Below are positions 1 to 9,133 of a stretch of DNA of 64,000 bases, piece after piece. The DNA lies in assembly GCA_020443295.1 (NCBI GenBank), contig JAGRIJ010000043.1:62001-126000 (forward strand), read 5' to 3'. Position 1 is the first letter of the stretch. Every line of letters begins with the position of its first letter. The translations under genes and the position numbers were made by a program. Source of the DNA: Alphaproteobacteria bacterium. GTDB taxonomy: Bacteria > Pseudomonadota > Alphaproteobacteria > Micavibrionales > Micavibrionaceae. The notes under the pieces are model-generated. The model did no database searches. It was given only the letters and a program-made list of their open reading frames with translations, and had not been told where the DNA came from.

Positions 1-3000
1 CGCTCATTTCGACATTCAGTTCATCCAGCCCGGTTGCGCCCATCACGCTCCCCATCGGGTCGAAGCCGCCTCCACCCCCGCCGCCCGCAAAGCGCCGCAG
101 GGTCTGGGCGAGCTGGATGGCCTGATAGGGCGATATATCCTTCATGTCTTTCCCGAAGAGAACCTTGGCCAGCACCTCGTCTTCGGGCAAGGCGGGTTCG
201 GATGACATCTTGATGCCTGGTTTGGTTACCGGGCCGGTGAGATTAACCTGCGCCTTAATATCTTCTGCGTCCGTTTCTGCCAGAATGTCGAGGAAGGGAC
301 TGGGCGGGATGGTGCCGGAGAAGCGCAAGTTCGCCTTGGCGAGATCGAATTTCTTGCCGAACTCCTTATAGGTTCCGCGGATGGATTTCATGGTGCCTTC
401 GATCAGGGGCTCTTCCGCCGTGCCGCGTATATCCAGCGATCCGCCGAATTCCGTATCCAGCCCCCAGCCACGCACAAAGAGGCGTTTGGGCATATCAAAG
501 AGGATATCGAGCGCGATTTCGAGCGGCGAGTCGTGCTCATCGACTTTGTCCGCTTCGACGATGTTGACCTGCGGGATCGCGGTCCCGAAATTCTGCGGAA
601 TGTTGACGTTGATGAATTCCGGTTTAATGACGCCGGAGAGCTTGTATTTTTTCCCGGCCCCGCTCATGGAGAGGTCCGCATCGAACTTTCCATCCGCCGT
701 ATGGCTTTTGAGCAGGTGGAGAGATTTCGCGCGGACCTTAAAGTCTGCGGCGGCGTCGGGTTGACCAAATGCATAGGAACCGTTGACTTTCAGGTCGCCC
801 TCTTCCCCGTCCGTTGCGGTGAGTTTGGAGAGCGTCAGGGAATCACGCGTCAAGTCCGCGCGGACGATTATATCGTTCATCGCCACGCCGCTTTGCTTGT
901 CGATGAACTTTCCGTCATCCACGGAAACGGTTCCGGTTATGGCCGGTTGTCCCATCGAACCTGTCAGTGTTCCGGAGGCGCGGATCACCCCCTCGAAGCT
1001 CTGGCCGGGCAGCAGGACGAGCGCCGCCATCTTGTCCCCGCTGAGGTTGGCTTCGAATTTCCCGCTCAGGGGCGTTGCTTCGGTCAGACCGAGTTGATAA
1101 GGCTGCACGGCGAAAGTCAGGGGCAGAGATACGTTTCCGGTTAATGTCTTGATGCCCTCGCCCTTGCCGCTCAGAGTGGCGGCGGCGTTCTTATCCTTAT
1201 AAGAGGCGGCAATATCCAGCGTTACGTCCGGCGCGTTTTCATCGCCCAGTTTCAGCGGGCTGAGGGCGATATCGGCTTTGGCCTCCGGGTTATCCAGCGC
1301 CCCTTTGAGGGCGGCGTCGATATTCATGCTCAGACCTGAAAGCTGCGCGGGCAGTTCCGCCGGAAGGCCGGAGAGCGGGAAATCTTTCGAGGTCAGGGCC
1401 AGATCGAGCGCGGTCTGATCGGCCTTTCCGGTCAGTTTCATTTTGCCGCCGCCCGTTTCGATCAGCGCATTGATATTCTGCGCGGCGGGCGCTCCGGTTT
1501 TCAGGCCGGACAGGTCAGAGCTGGCGGTAAGGGTAAAGGGCTGTTTTGCCGTGCCGTTCGCTGTGGCGTTCAGGGCGTATTCGCTTTCGGTCTTCTGAAC
1601 GATCCTAGCGGTGAGTTTTTCAATCATCGCTTCGCCTGCGTTCAGGCCGGAGAGATTGACTTCGCCGTTATCCGGCCACGGGTTTGTCACATCCGGCAGG
1701 TGCGCCGTCGCGTTGAGTTTTGAGAGGGAGATGGTTTTGTAAATGATATCTTTTACACTCACGTTGGCAGTGATGGATTGTTTATCTTCCTGCGCCGCAA
1801 GGTCCAGTTTTAACTCCGCGCTGCCCTTGATGTCCGTTTGCAGGAGCGGCGCATACGGTTCGAGTGATTTGATCTGAGCGTCTAGACTTCCATGGGCCTT
1901 TGCACCATCGAGAATAATCTTCAGATCACCATGCGCCGTGACCTCCGGGGCGCTCGCCTTGATACCGGACAGCGCGAGCGTGCCGTCTTTAAGCAGGAAC
2001 CCCGTGTTCAGTGTGACGGGCAAGTCCTGATATGTGCTTTTGATATCTACCGCTCCCTCGGGTGCGCCGACATTGCCGAGCATAAGCACTATTTCCGCCG
2101 GGCCAATCTGTTTCTCAGCGGCTTCGGGCATATTGAGTTTTGCCTTGATGTCCGCTGCGATCTTTTCAATAGGGCCGGAGAGGTTTGCGGTTCCTGCGAG
2201 CGTTCCGGGGTGGCCGGGCGCAAAGGTGGACAGATCGGGCACGGCATAATCAGCGGTTATGTCAATTTTCGGGTCTGTGCCGAGATCGGCCATGCCCTGC
2301 CCTTTGAGATGGTAGCCCTTTGCGGTGACCTCAATCTTTTCGAGCGAAAGAGCCGGAGCGGATGCCATCAGATCGCCTTTCAGGGTGATTTTATCCGGCA
2401 GGGGTAGCGTCGCCTCGTCAGGTTGGTCTATGGCCAAAGTCAGATTTGAAATTAATTTATCGGGCTTTAGCAGTACGTCACCCGAAAGCGCGGGCGATAA
2501 AATTAAATCCTGCCCCGTTACCGCTTCGGAGAGATGAAGTTTTTCAATCGAGATATCGGAGAGTACGATGCGCGTGAAATAAATATCAGGAAGTTCGAGG
2601 GGCTCCATCATGGGTACGCCCTGCGGTTTTTCCGGTTTTTGTTTTTGCTCCGGGGTTCGCAGAATATCCATCTCAGCAATATCCAGACCGACGCTCAGGC
2701 GCTTGGCGGCGATTGTCGTTAACCCGATGTGCAGGGTTACGTTTTCGGCCTTGGCGAAGGGGCCTTGTGCATCACTGATTTCCAGATGGTCGAGCGTGAT
2801 GTTTGAAATCAAGCTGTAGCGGAAGCGGTCAAGCTTCACGCTATACCCGCTTTCCTTTAGCGCCGCATTTATCTGAGCCTGCAGCCAGCCCTGCCCGCCT
2901 TCGGAGTTCAGCCAGCCTACCGCCAGCCACAATCCGATCTGCGCGAGGATTGCGAGCAGGACAATAAAGCCGACCAGAAACACCAGAACGCGTTTGGTCC

Positions 3001-3043
3001 GCCGGAATTTTTTCTTTGCGGGTTTGGGTTTTTCCTCTTCCAT
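1..3043 (-). CDS. tamB: TamB-like translocation and assembly module protein (partial, C-terminus beyond left edge)
   Basis: This reading frame starts at the ATG complementary to 3041-3043 and stays open to the left edge, so at least 1014 residues are present and the C-terminus is missing. The N-terminus is a Lys-rich cytoplasmic tail followed by one hydrophobic anchor at about residues 18-45. A long, repetitive, beta-rich AsmA/TamB-type body follows. Near the edge the conserved DUF490 signature LPEDEVLAKVLFGKD is visible, followed by a Gly-rich stretch. TamB spans the periplasm and works with the outer-membrane protein TamA in assembling outer-membrane proteins and moving lipid. The start lies one base after the tamA stop, so the two are co-translated. 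The length, anchor and signature make the family assignment firm. Confidence 0.93.
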   Translation of the reverse strand, partial: MEEEKPKPAKKKFRRTKRVLVFLVGFIVLLAILAQIGLWLAVGWLNSEGGQGWLQAQINAALKESGYSVKLDRFRYSLISNITLDHLEISDAQGPFAKAENVTLHIGLTTIAAKRLSVGLDIAEMDILRTPEQKQKPEKPQGVPMMEPLELPDIYFTRIVLSDISIEKLHLSEAVTGQDLILSPALSGDVLLKPDKLISNLTLAIDQPDEATLPLPDKITLKGDLMASAPALSLEKIEVTAKGYHLKGQGMADLGTDPKIDITADYAVPDLSTFAPGHPGTLAGTANLSGPIEKIAADIKAKLNMPEAAEKQIGPAEIVLMLGNVGAPEGAVDIKSTYQDLPVTLNTGFLLKDGTLALSGIKASAPEVTAHGDLKIILDGAKAHGSLDAQIKSLEPYAPLLQTDIKGSAELKLDLAAQEDKQSITANVSVKDIIYKTISLSKLNATAHLPDVTNPWPDNGEVNLSGLNAGEAMIEKLTARIVQKTESEYALNATANGTAKQPFTLTASSDLSGLKTGAPAAQNINALIETGGGKMKLTGKADQTALDLALTSKDFPLSGLPAELPAQLSGLSMNIDAALKGALDNPEAKADIALSPLKLGDENAPDVTLDIAASYKDKNAAATLSGKGEGIKTLTGNVSLPLTFAVQPYQLGLTEATPLSGKFEANLSGDKMAALVLLPGQSFEGVIRASGTLTGSMGQPAITGTVSVDDGKFIDKQSGVAMNDIIVRADLTRDSLTLSKLTATDGEEGDLKVNGSYAFGQPDAAADFKVRAKSLHLLKSHTADGKFDADLSMSGAGKKYKLSGVIKPEFINVNIPQNFGTAIPQVNIVEADKVDEHDSPLEIALDILFDMPKRLFVRGWGLDTEFGGSLDIRGTAEEPLIEGTMKSIRGTYKEFGKKFDLAKANLRFSGTIPPSPFLDILAETDAEDIKAQVNLTGPVTKPGIKMSSEPALPEDEVLAKVLFGKDMKDISPYQAIQLAQTLRRFAGGGGGGGFDPMGSVMGATGLDELNVEMS

Positions 3044-3044
3044 C

Positions 3045-4844
3045 CTAGAAGGCCTGCCCGATGCTTATATAAACCTGAAAATTTGAATCGACCGTATCTT
3101 TATCCGTCAAAGGCGTGGCGATATCAAAGCGCAGCGGGCCGAAGTCTGTATAGTAGCGGAAACCCAGACCCGCGCCGACCGACAGGTCCGTGACCTCGGG
3201 AGAGATTTTTTCACTGACCTGCCCGGCATCGATGAAGGCGACCATGCCCATCGTGTCGGTGAATTTATAACGGAACTCGGTTGAAAATTCGGTCAGAGAA
3301 CGTCCACCGATGGGGTCGCCGTCCTCTTTCGGTCCGATGTCCTGATACGCGAAGCCGCGCACCGAGCCTCCCCCACCAGAGAAGAAGCGTTCCGTGGCCG
3401 GGATGGAGTCGGAATCCGATCCGGCGATGCTGCCGATATTGACCCGGTTGGCCCAGATCAGAGAGTCAGTGATCGAAAGATAGTGGCTTGCCGAGAGTTG
3501 CATTTTCAGGAACGGGTCCGATTTACCGAATGCGTCCACAAACGGTTCGAGGACCGCACGCGCCTGAAAGCCTTTATGCGGGTCGAGCGTATCGTCGCGA
3601 TTGTCGTAGGTCAGGGAGGACGGGCCGGAGATCAGGCCGAAGGTTTTCTTTTTCCCGCTTTCTTCGTCGATGTTGGTGATCTTGATATCGCTTCCCACGC
3701 TGGCCGTCAGATGATGGCCGAATTGACGGTTTACCCGCAAACCACCGCCGATTCCCAGTTCCTGATACGCGTCGGTATCCAGCCTTTCGATCCCGGCCTT
3801 GAGGGTCAGGCTTTGGTCCTTGCGCATGAAAAACGGCTTGTTCATTTCGAGTTCGAGGCTCTGTTCAAGCAGGGAGAGATTCAAATCGGCGGTCAGCTTT
3901 TCCGCCGCGCCAAAAAAGTTGCGGTGTTCCCAACCCAGAACAAGACCCAGCCCTTCATCGGTATAATAGGTCGCGCCGGCCTTAATCGAGCGTTGCGCGC
4001 GCTCTTTCAGGACCATCGTTACAGGCACAACTCCGCCGGCCGGTACGGTTTCGGGCAAGCTGGCCTCGGCCCTTGAAAACAGACCTGTCCCCAGAAACGC
4101 TTCTCTTGAGGAGTCGATCTTCGTGCGGTCGAAACAGTCGCCCTTTCTCCATTTCACCAGTTTGCGGAGGTAGGACTCCTTGAGTGTTTCCTGCCCTTCG
4201 AACGCGACTTCGCCAAAGGTCGCCTCTTCCGAGGCTTCGATTACCAAAACAACGCTGCCGGTTTTTTCGTTTTTATCCAAAACCACGCGGTTGCGGACTT
4301 TCAGGGAGAAGTAACATTTGCCTTTGGCTATTTCCTGTTGCAGTTCGACCTGCGCCTTAAGGATGGCGGCTGATTCGAGAGCCGTCCCCGGCTTGAGTTC
4401 CAAGCCTTCCAGCAGTGCGGTGTATTCTGGCGGCTCGGCGGTTATACCCGATATTTTATATTGCGGACCCGGGCGGATATTATACATGCCGTTTTTCCCG
4501 GTTGCGTCTTCGCCACCGGCGGCCCTGAGTGTGACAACCGCATCGTAGTAACCTTTCGAATGCGCGGCTTTCAGGACTTCGCCGGTTATCATCTTCTCGG
4601 CGTATTCCTTCTGGCGGAGCCGTTCGTCAGGGTCTTCGGGAAGCTCAATCTGGGCCAGGCGGTTATCAAGGATGGATTGCACGAAAGCTTTCGCCTCTTC
4701 ATCGTCCTGCAATCCTTCAAGGGCATATTTCCCGACGAGGCTGTCAGGGTCTTCCCCGCCCAGAAATGACGGCAGGCCCGGCGTTTTACACCCGACCAAA
4801 GCCCATACGCAGCAACATGCGAGACAGAGTTTAAGAAGTCTCAT
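3045..4844 (-). CDS. tamA: TamA-like outer-membrane Omp85 family protein
   Basis: This is a 599-residue Omp85-family protein. I chose the ATG at 4844, because it gives a signal sequence (MRLLKLCLACCCVWALVGC) ending in a lipobox-like LVGC. The longer upstream extension has no signal-like features. POTRA-type repeats fill roughly residues 100-330. The C-terminal half is a 16-strand-type barrel with the hallmark GSVRGF motif in the loop that plugs the barrel, and it ends in a phenylalanine (IGQAF) as outer-membrane barrels do. The partner tamB starts one base downstream. The lipobox Cys raises the possibility of lipidation, which is unusual for TamA and unproven. A BamA assignment is less likely given the tamB neighbour. 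Confidence 0.9.
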   Translation of the reverse strand: MRLLKLCLACCCVWALVGCKTPGLPSFLGGEDPDSLVGKYALEGLQDDEEAKAFVQSILDNRLAQIELPEDPDERLRQKEYAEKMITGEVLKAAHSKGYYDAVVTLRAAGGEDATGKNGMYNIRPGPQYKISGITAEPPEYTALLEGLELKPGTALESAAILKAQVELQQEIAKGKCYFSLKVRNRVVLDKNEKTGSVVLVIEASEEATFGEVAFEGQETLKESYLRKLVKWRKGDCFDRTKIDSSREAFLGTGLFSRAEASLPETVPAGGVVPVTMVLKERAQRSIKAGATYYTDEGLGLVLGWEHRNFFGAAEKLTADLNLSLLEQSLELEMNKPFFMRKDQSLTLKAGIERLDTDAYQELGIGGGLRVNRQFGHHLTASVGSDIKITNIDEESGKKKTFGLISGPSSLTYDNRDDTLDPHKGFQARAVLEPFVDAFGKSDPFLKMQLSASHYLSITDSLIWANRVNIGSIAGSDSDSIPATERFFSGGGGSVRGFAYQDIGPKEDGDPIGGRSLTEFSTEFRYKFTDTMGMVAFIDAGQVSEKISPEVTDLSVGAGLGFRYYTDFGPLRFDIATPLTDKDTVDSNFQVYISIGQAF

Positions 4845-4915
4845 GCCCGGACAATAAACAGGTACAGGTCTTATTTCCACAAAAGCGCAAATATTTTTGG
4901 AGTTTTTTGGGGATG

Positions 4916-5359
4916 TCAGACGACGAAATCGAGCGGAGGCGGCGATTCGATGGTCGGGATGTGCGATTTGCGGGCTTCGTTGCAGAGATATTGCAGGCTG
5001 GTTGCCGAAAGAATGTCCTGCCATTTTTCAAAACCGTCTTCGACGCGTGATATCAGGATGCGGTCAAACGCGTCAGGGAAATCGGTCTTATCCGTAGCCG
5101 ATTCAAAAAAGCACCCCACTATGTCCTTCAACGTCGTGTTGACGGGGTCGTCCACGAAGTACCCGCCTTTCGGGCCTTTGATTGAAACAATGATCCCCTC
5201 GTTGGAAAGCCGCTGCAGAACAGGCTCCAACGCACGTTCTTTCAGGTCGAAATGTTCAACGATCTCCGCACTGGTCACAGGCCGGTCCTGCCGCCCGTTA
5301 TAGGCGATATAGAAGGCAGCCTTCATGGCCAGTACTACTCTGTCAGGTAAAAATCCCAT
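4916..5359 (-). CDS. Rrf2 family transcriptional regulator, probably of sulfur assimilation
   Basis: This 147-residue protein has the Rrf2 winged-helix fold: an N-terminal recognition region (about residues 1-60) and the wing motif KGPKGGYFVDDP at about 60-75. It lacks the three closely spaced Cys that ligate a cluster in IscR or RirA. Only two isolated Cys are present, so it looks more like a CymR-type, cluster-free regulator. It is divergent from the cysGHJI operon, and the 81-bp intergenic region holds an inverted repeat over the cysG promoter. Control of sulfate reduction in response to cysteine status is my inference. A TTGTAA-N16-TATTAT element would start its own transcript at or next to the ATG, and I see no Shine-Dalgarno, so the message may be leaderless. 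Confidence 0.85.
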   Translation of the reverse strand: MGFLPDRVVLAMKAAFYIAYNGRQDRPVTSAEIVEHFDLKERALEPVLQRLSNEGIIVSIKGPKGGYFVDDPVNTTLKDIVGCFFESATDKTDFPDAFDRILISRVEDGFEKWQDILSATSLQYLCNEARKSHIPTIESPPPLDFVV

Positions 5360-5368
5360 CGCCCATAT

Positions 5369-5389
5369 AATACATAATTTTTTTGTATT
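5369..5389. promoter_or_regulatory. Candidate operator (inverted repeat) between rrf2 and cysG
   Basis: AATACA and TGTATT form 6-bp inverted arms separated by 9 A/T-rich bases. The right arm overlaps the first bases of the -35 box of the cysG promoter, and the whole element sits within the divergent rrf2 promoter. Such a position fits a repressor site for the adjacent Rrf2 protein. The arms are short and the region is AT-rich, so chance is possible. Confidence 0.45.
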
Positions 5390-5416
5390 TACAATATTAA
5401 AATGTTATTTTATAGT
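5388..5416 (+). promoter_or_regulatory. Sigma-70 type promoter of the cysGHJI operon
   Basis: TTTACA at 5388-5393 and TATAGT at 5411-5416 are separated by exactly 17 bp. The cysG ATG I prefer lies 24 bp downstream, with a Shine-Dalgarno-like CTGGAG in between. Spacing and hexamers are good for a housekeeping promoter. Confidence 0.6.
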
Positions 5417-5440
5417 GAACTTTATACTGGAGTGCTTTTT

Positions 5441-6904
5441 ATGGCTTATATCCCGCTGTTTTTGCGGACTTCCGCAGACTTCCCGGTTCTTGTGATCGGG
5501 GGCGGAGCCATTGCTGCCGCCAAAATCGAAGCTTTGGCCGGCGTTGGCACAAAAGCGGATCTTCTTTCAGATACAATCGGAAAGGCGGCCCGTTCCCTGT
5601 GCGATACGCATGGTTTTAAGGCTACGCAAGCTCCCTATCAAGAAGAATTTCTGGAAGGTTACCGAATTGTTGTTGCGGCAACGAACGATAACGCGCTGAA
5701 CGAGCGCATCGCTGCCGATTGCCGGGCTCGCGGGATTATGGTTAATGTTGTTGATAACCCTCCGCTCTGCGATTTTATTTTTCCGGCGCTTATTAGACGC
5801 GGCCCTTTACAGATTGCGATTTCGACCTCTGGAATATCACCCGTTCTGGCCCGGCTGATCAAGCATACTATCGAGCAGGCCGTTCCCGCGCAGTTTGAAA
5901 ACCTGATCCGGTTCATGGACGAGAAAAAATCCGTCCTGCGCAAGTTTTTTACGAATATCCAGCCTCGCCGCCTCTTTTACGAGCAGATCATCCGTGGACC
6001 GATCGCCGAAGAAGTTCTGGAAGGCAATGCGCGGAATGCCGAAGATCTGTTTAATTCGGCGCTTGAGCAGTTTCCAAAAAATAAACAACCCGCCCTTTAT
6101 CTGGTTGGAGCCGGGCCGGGGCATCCTGAACTCATTACGCTGAAGGCGATCCGCCTGCTATCACAAGCTGATGTTATTTTGCATGACCGGCTGATTTCTC
6201 CCGTACTCCTTGAGCAGTATGCGCGCAAAGACGCGCATAAAATCCCTGTCGGCAAGACGCGCGACCATCATCTCAAGAAGCAGGAGGATATTGGCGATCT
6301 GATCGAAAAACACCTGCTTAAAGGCGATATCGTCGTGCGGCTCAAGGGGGGCGATCCGGGCGTTTTTGCCCATGGTGCCGAAGAAATCGAGATTGCGCGG
6401 CGTGTGGGTGCGCCTTACCAGATCGTACCGGGGATCAGCGCAGCCAACGGGTGCGCGGCCTATTCCGGCATTCCTCTGACCGAGCGTGACGGCGCCAAGG
6501 GCGTGCGCTTTATGACGCTTTACACCAAAACCCTCCATCAGGCGGATTTCTGGGAAGGGCTGCGGTATGCACAGAACGAGACTCTCGTCTTTTACATGAG
6601 CACGCCGCATTATGTTTTGCTCTGCGAGAAGCTTCACGAGATTGGCTTCCGCCCGGATACGCCCGTGATGGTCGTCGAGCAGGGCACAACGCCCGAGCAC
6701 CGCGATTACGTTTCAACGCTTTCGCAGTTCGATGTTGATTACGGGGAACACGCGTTCATTTCTCCCAGCCTGATTATTGTTGGCGATGTCGTGCGCTGGC
6801 GCGAGACGAACGGCTGGAAAGAGGCGCCGGAAGACGTGAAATCATATTTCTCCAAGCTCCCGGAGCCCACGGAACAGGATAAAAAGGAACAGGAAAATGC
6901 TTGA
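5441..6904 (+). CDS. cysG: Siroheme synthase (precorrin-2 dehydrogenase/ferrochelatase fused to uroporphyrinogen-III C-methyltransferase)
   Basis: This two-part enzyme makes siroheme, the cofactor of sulfite reductase. Residues 1-210 are the Met8/SirC-like dehydrogenase-chelatase with the NAD-binding motif VIGGGAIAAAK near the N-terminus. Residues 220-470 are the SAM-dependent methyltransferase, with LVGAGPGHPELITLKA, the VRLKGGDPGVF loop and VPGISAANG. The start at 5441 is preferred over 5402 because a CTGGAGTG ribosome site precedes it at proper spacing, giving 487 residues. It overlaps cysH by 8 bp and is the first gene of a tightly coupled cysGHJI operon. The short tail rich in Glu and Lys has no evident function. 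Confidence 0.95.
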   Translation: MAYIPLFLRTSADFPVLVIGGGAIAAAKIEALAGVGTKADLLSDTIGKAARSLCDTHGFKATQAPYQEEFLEGYRIVVAATNDNALNERIAADCRARGIMVNVVDNPPLCDFIFPALIRRGPLQIAISTSGISPVLARLIKHTIEQAVPAQFENLIRFMDEKKSVLRKFFTNIQPRRLFYEQIIRGPIAEEVLEGNARNAEDLFNSALEQFPKNKQPALYLVGAGPGHPELITLKAIRLLSQADVILHDRLISPVLLEQYARKDAHKIPVGKTRDHHLKKQEDIGDLIEKHLLKGDIVVRLKGGDPGVFAHGAEEIEIARRVGAPYQIVPGISAANGCAAYSGIPLTERDGAKGVRFMTLYTKTLHQADFWEGLRYAQNETLVFYMSTPHYVLLCEKLHEIGFRPDTPVMVVEQGTTPEHRDYVSTLSQFDVDYGEHAFISPSLIIVGDVVRWRETNGWKEAPEDVKSYFSKLPEPTEQDKKEQENA

Positions 6905-7661
6905 TCATTCCAGCAGGAAAGAACAGTTTGCCGCCCAGCTTCTGGCGGAACTGACGCCGCTTTCATGGGAGGAGCGGCTGAAAAAACTGACCGGCCATTC
7001 CGGCCAGTCTATCGCTTTTTCAACAAGCTTCAGCCTTGAAGACCAGGCGCTCACGCACACCATTGCCGAGAATACCCTGCCCATCCGGGTCTTTACGATC
7101 GATACGGGGCGCCTGTTCGCGGAAACCTATGAAACCTTTCAGAAGACCCGCGATACGTATTTCGGTGTCGAGATCGAAACCTATTACCCCGATACGCGGT
7201 CGCTGGAAGCCCTTGTAAAAAAGCAAGGCGTGAACGGGTTTTATGAATCCGTGGAAAAGCGCAAATCGTGCTGTTTCGTCCGGAAGGTCGAGCCGCTTAA
7301 CCGCGCCCTGGCCGCGACTGACGTGTGGATCAGCGGGCTGCGCCGCGAACATTCCGATAACCGCGCTGACCTGCCGGTTGTCGAATATGATGCAGGCCGG
7401 GATATTATCAAGGTCTACCCTCTGATCGACCTCTCCGAGGCCGACGTCAGGGCGTATATCCAAAACCATGCCGTCCCTTATAACCCGCTGCATGATCGCG
7501 GCTTCCCTTCCATCGGTTGTGCGCCGTGTACGCGCGCGGTCAATCCGGGCGATCATCCGCGCTCGGGCCGCTGGTGGTGGGAGCAGGAAAACGATCAGGA
7601 ATGCGGTCTGCATATTAAAGACGGCAAGCTCGTCAGGATTAAACAAACCGCCCATGCTTGA
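6897..7661 (+). CDS. cysH: Assimilatory adenylyl-sulfate (APS) reductase, iron-sulfur type
   Basis: This 254-residue member of the PAPS/APS reductase family reduces activated sulfate to sulfite with thiols. It carries both Cys pairs that bind a [4Fe-4S] cluster in APS reductases: Cys125-Cys126 (KSCCFVRK) and Cys208/Cys211 (GCAPCTRA). The nucleophilic Cys236 sits in the ECGLH motif. Enterobacterial PAPS-specific CysH lacks the cluster pairs, so APS is the expected substrate, although some cluster-bearing homologs also use PAPS. An AGGAACAGG ribosome site precedes the ATG. The gene overlaps cysG by 8 bp and cysJ by 8 bp, so translation is coupled throughout the operon. Confidence 0.95.
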   Translation: MLDHSSRKEQFAAQLLAELTPLSWEERLKKLTGHSGQSIAFSTSFSLEDQALTHTIAENTLPIRVFTIDTGRLFAETYETFQKTRDTYFGVEIETYYPDTRSLEALVKKQGVNGFYESVEKRKSCCFVRKVEPLNRALAATDVWISGLRREHSDNRADLPVVEYDAGRDIIKVYPLIDLSEADVRAYIQNHAVPYNPLHDRGFPSIGCAPCTRAVNPGDHPRSGRWWWEQENDQECGLHIKDGKLVRIKQTAHA

Positions 7662-9132
7662 TAAAGACCAGCAACAGCTGCTGCAATCGCTGCTGGACCG
7701 GCTGACGCCGGAACAGAAAATCTGGCTTGCGGGCTATGTTCAAGGCTTGACCGGGCGTCTGCCCGATGCGGCGGGCGCGGCTGTGGCCTCCAACAAGCCG
7801 GAAGTGCATATTTTCTACGCGACTGAAACAGGAAACTCGAAGGCCCTGTCGCTTTCACTGATGAAGGCGCTGAAGGGCGCAGGCTTCAAGGCGAAGAATA
7901 ATCCTGTCAACCGCCTGAAGGCTTCGGATATTCCTAAGAACGGGTTTTCGATCTTTCTGGCCAGCACGCATGGTGAAGGCGATCCGCCGGAAAGCGCGGT
8001 GAAGTTTTTTGAATCCGTGCGCGGCGCGGCAGACGGGAGTCTTTCGGGTCTGCAATTCGCTACACTTGGGCTCGGCGATAAGAGCTATCAGATTTTCTGC
8101 GGCGCGGCGACGGATCTGGAAAAAGAGTTGATCCGTCTTGGCGGCACAGCGTTTCAGGAGATCGCGCTTTTTGATGTCGATTACGCCGCGCATACGCCGA
8201 AATGGGTTTCGCAAACCGTTGACGCGCTGAACACAATTGTCGGCGATACAGGGCCGAGCACTGCGGCCTCTTCCTTTGTTGAAGCGCCGACGGTGCGCAC
8301 AGGGAAAGGGTATACGCGGCTTGAGCCTGTGGCCGGACAGATCAAGCATATCGTTAATCTTAACGATATCGATTCCAACAAGCAGACCTATCATATCGAG
8401 ATTGCTTACGAAGATGAAGTTGCCTATAGCTGCGGGGATGCGGCGGGCATCATTCTGCCGCTTGATGCGGACGGCAAGGAACAGACGCCCCGGCTTTATT
8501 CTATAGCATCCTCCCCGTCTGTGCATGAGAACGAAGTGCATCTTACCGTTGCGCTTTCGACCTATAAGAAAGAGGATGGCAGCATCGGTTACGGCGTGTG
8601 TTCGAAATATCTCGCCGATATGAAAGAGGGCGATGCGCTGCAATTCTACATCCATCAGAACCAGATGTTCCGCCTGCCGCCGGACGATACCGACATTATC
8701 ATGATCGGCCCCGGCACGGGCGTTGCACCGTTCCGCTCTTTCGTTTACGAGCGCTCGGAGCGCAGCGCATCGGGGCGGAACTGGCTGTTCTTCGGGGATC
8801 AACATGCCCATTGCGACTTCCTGTATCAGGCGGAGTGGCAGGAGCATCTGGCCACCGATACGCTGCATAAAATCGATCTGGCTTTCTCCCGCGATTACGA
8901 CCACAAGGTCTATGTTCAGCACAAGATGAAAGAGAGAGCGAAGGAACTCGTCGACTGGATTGAGGGCGGCGCGCGGATTTATGTCTGCGGCGCGAAAGAC
9001 CCGATGAGCCATGATGTCGAGAAAACCCTGATTGAGATTATTTCTGAGCAGAAATCCCTTTCCCCGGACGCGGCAGCGGATTACCTTGCGGATATGGCTG
9101 AAGCGGATCGATACCTGAAGGATGTATATTGA
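7654..9132 (+). CDS. cysJ: Sulfite reductase flavoprotein subunit (compact CysJ-like diflavin reductase)
   Basis: This protein passes NADPH electrons to the CysI hemoprotein. An N-terminal flavodoxin domain (about residues 50-190) has the FMN loop YATETGNS and STHGEGDPPE. An FAD/NADPH ferredoxin-reductase domain follows, with RLYSIASSP, the GPGTGVAPFRSF nucleotide-binding motif and the C-terminal signature RYLKDVY. At 492 residues it is about 100 shorter than E. coli CysJ. The connecting region between the flavodoxin and FAD parts is reduced. I chose the ATG at 7654, which overlaps the cysH end by 8 bp. The upstream in-frame extension is only the cysH sequence read out of frame. Confidence 0.92.
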   Translation: MLDKDQQQLLQSLLDRLTPEQKIWLAGYVQGLTGRLPDAAGAAVASNKPEVHIFYATETGNSKALSLSLMKALKGAGFKAKNNPVNRLKASDIPKNGFSIFLASTHGEGDPPESAVKFFESVRGAADGSLSGLQFATLGLGDKSYQIFCGAATDLEKELIRLGGTAFQEIALFDVDYAAHTPKWVSQTVDALNTIVGDTGPSTAASSFVEAPTVRTGKGYTRLEPVAGQIKHIVNLNDIDSNKQTYHIEIAYEDEVAYSCGDAAGIILPLDADGKEQTPRLYSIASSPSVHENEVHLTVALSTYKKEDGSIGYGVCSKYLADMKEGDALQFYIHQNQMFRLPPDDTDIIMIGPGTGVAPFRSFVYERSERSASGRNWLFFGDQHAHCDFLYQAEWQEHLATDTLHKIDLAFSRDYDHKVYVQHKMKERAKELVDWIEGGARIYVCGAKDPMSHDVEKTLIEIISEQKSLSPDAAADYLADMAEADRYLKDVY

Positions 9133-9133
9133 G

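Noticed and set aside
4842-5024. 60-residue N-terminal extension of TamA
   Set aside because: The extension runs back into the rrf2 gene, and the signal peptide begins at the ATG at 4844.
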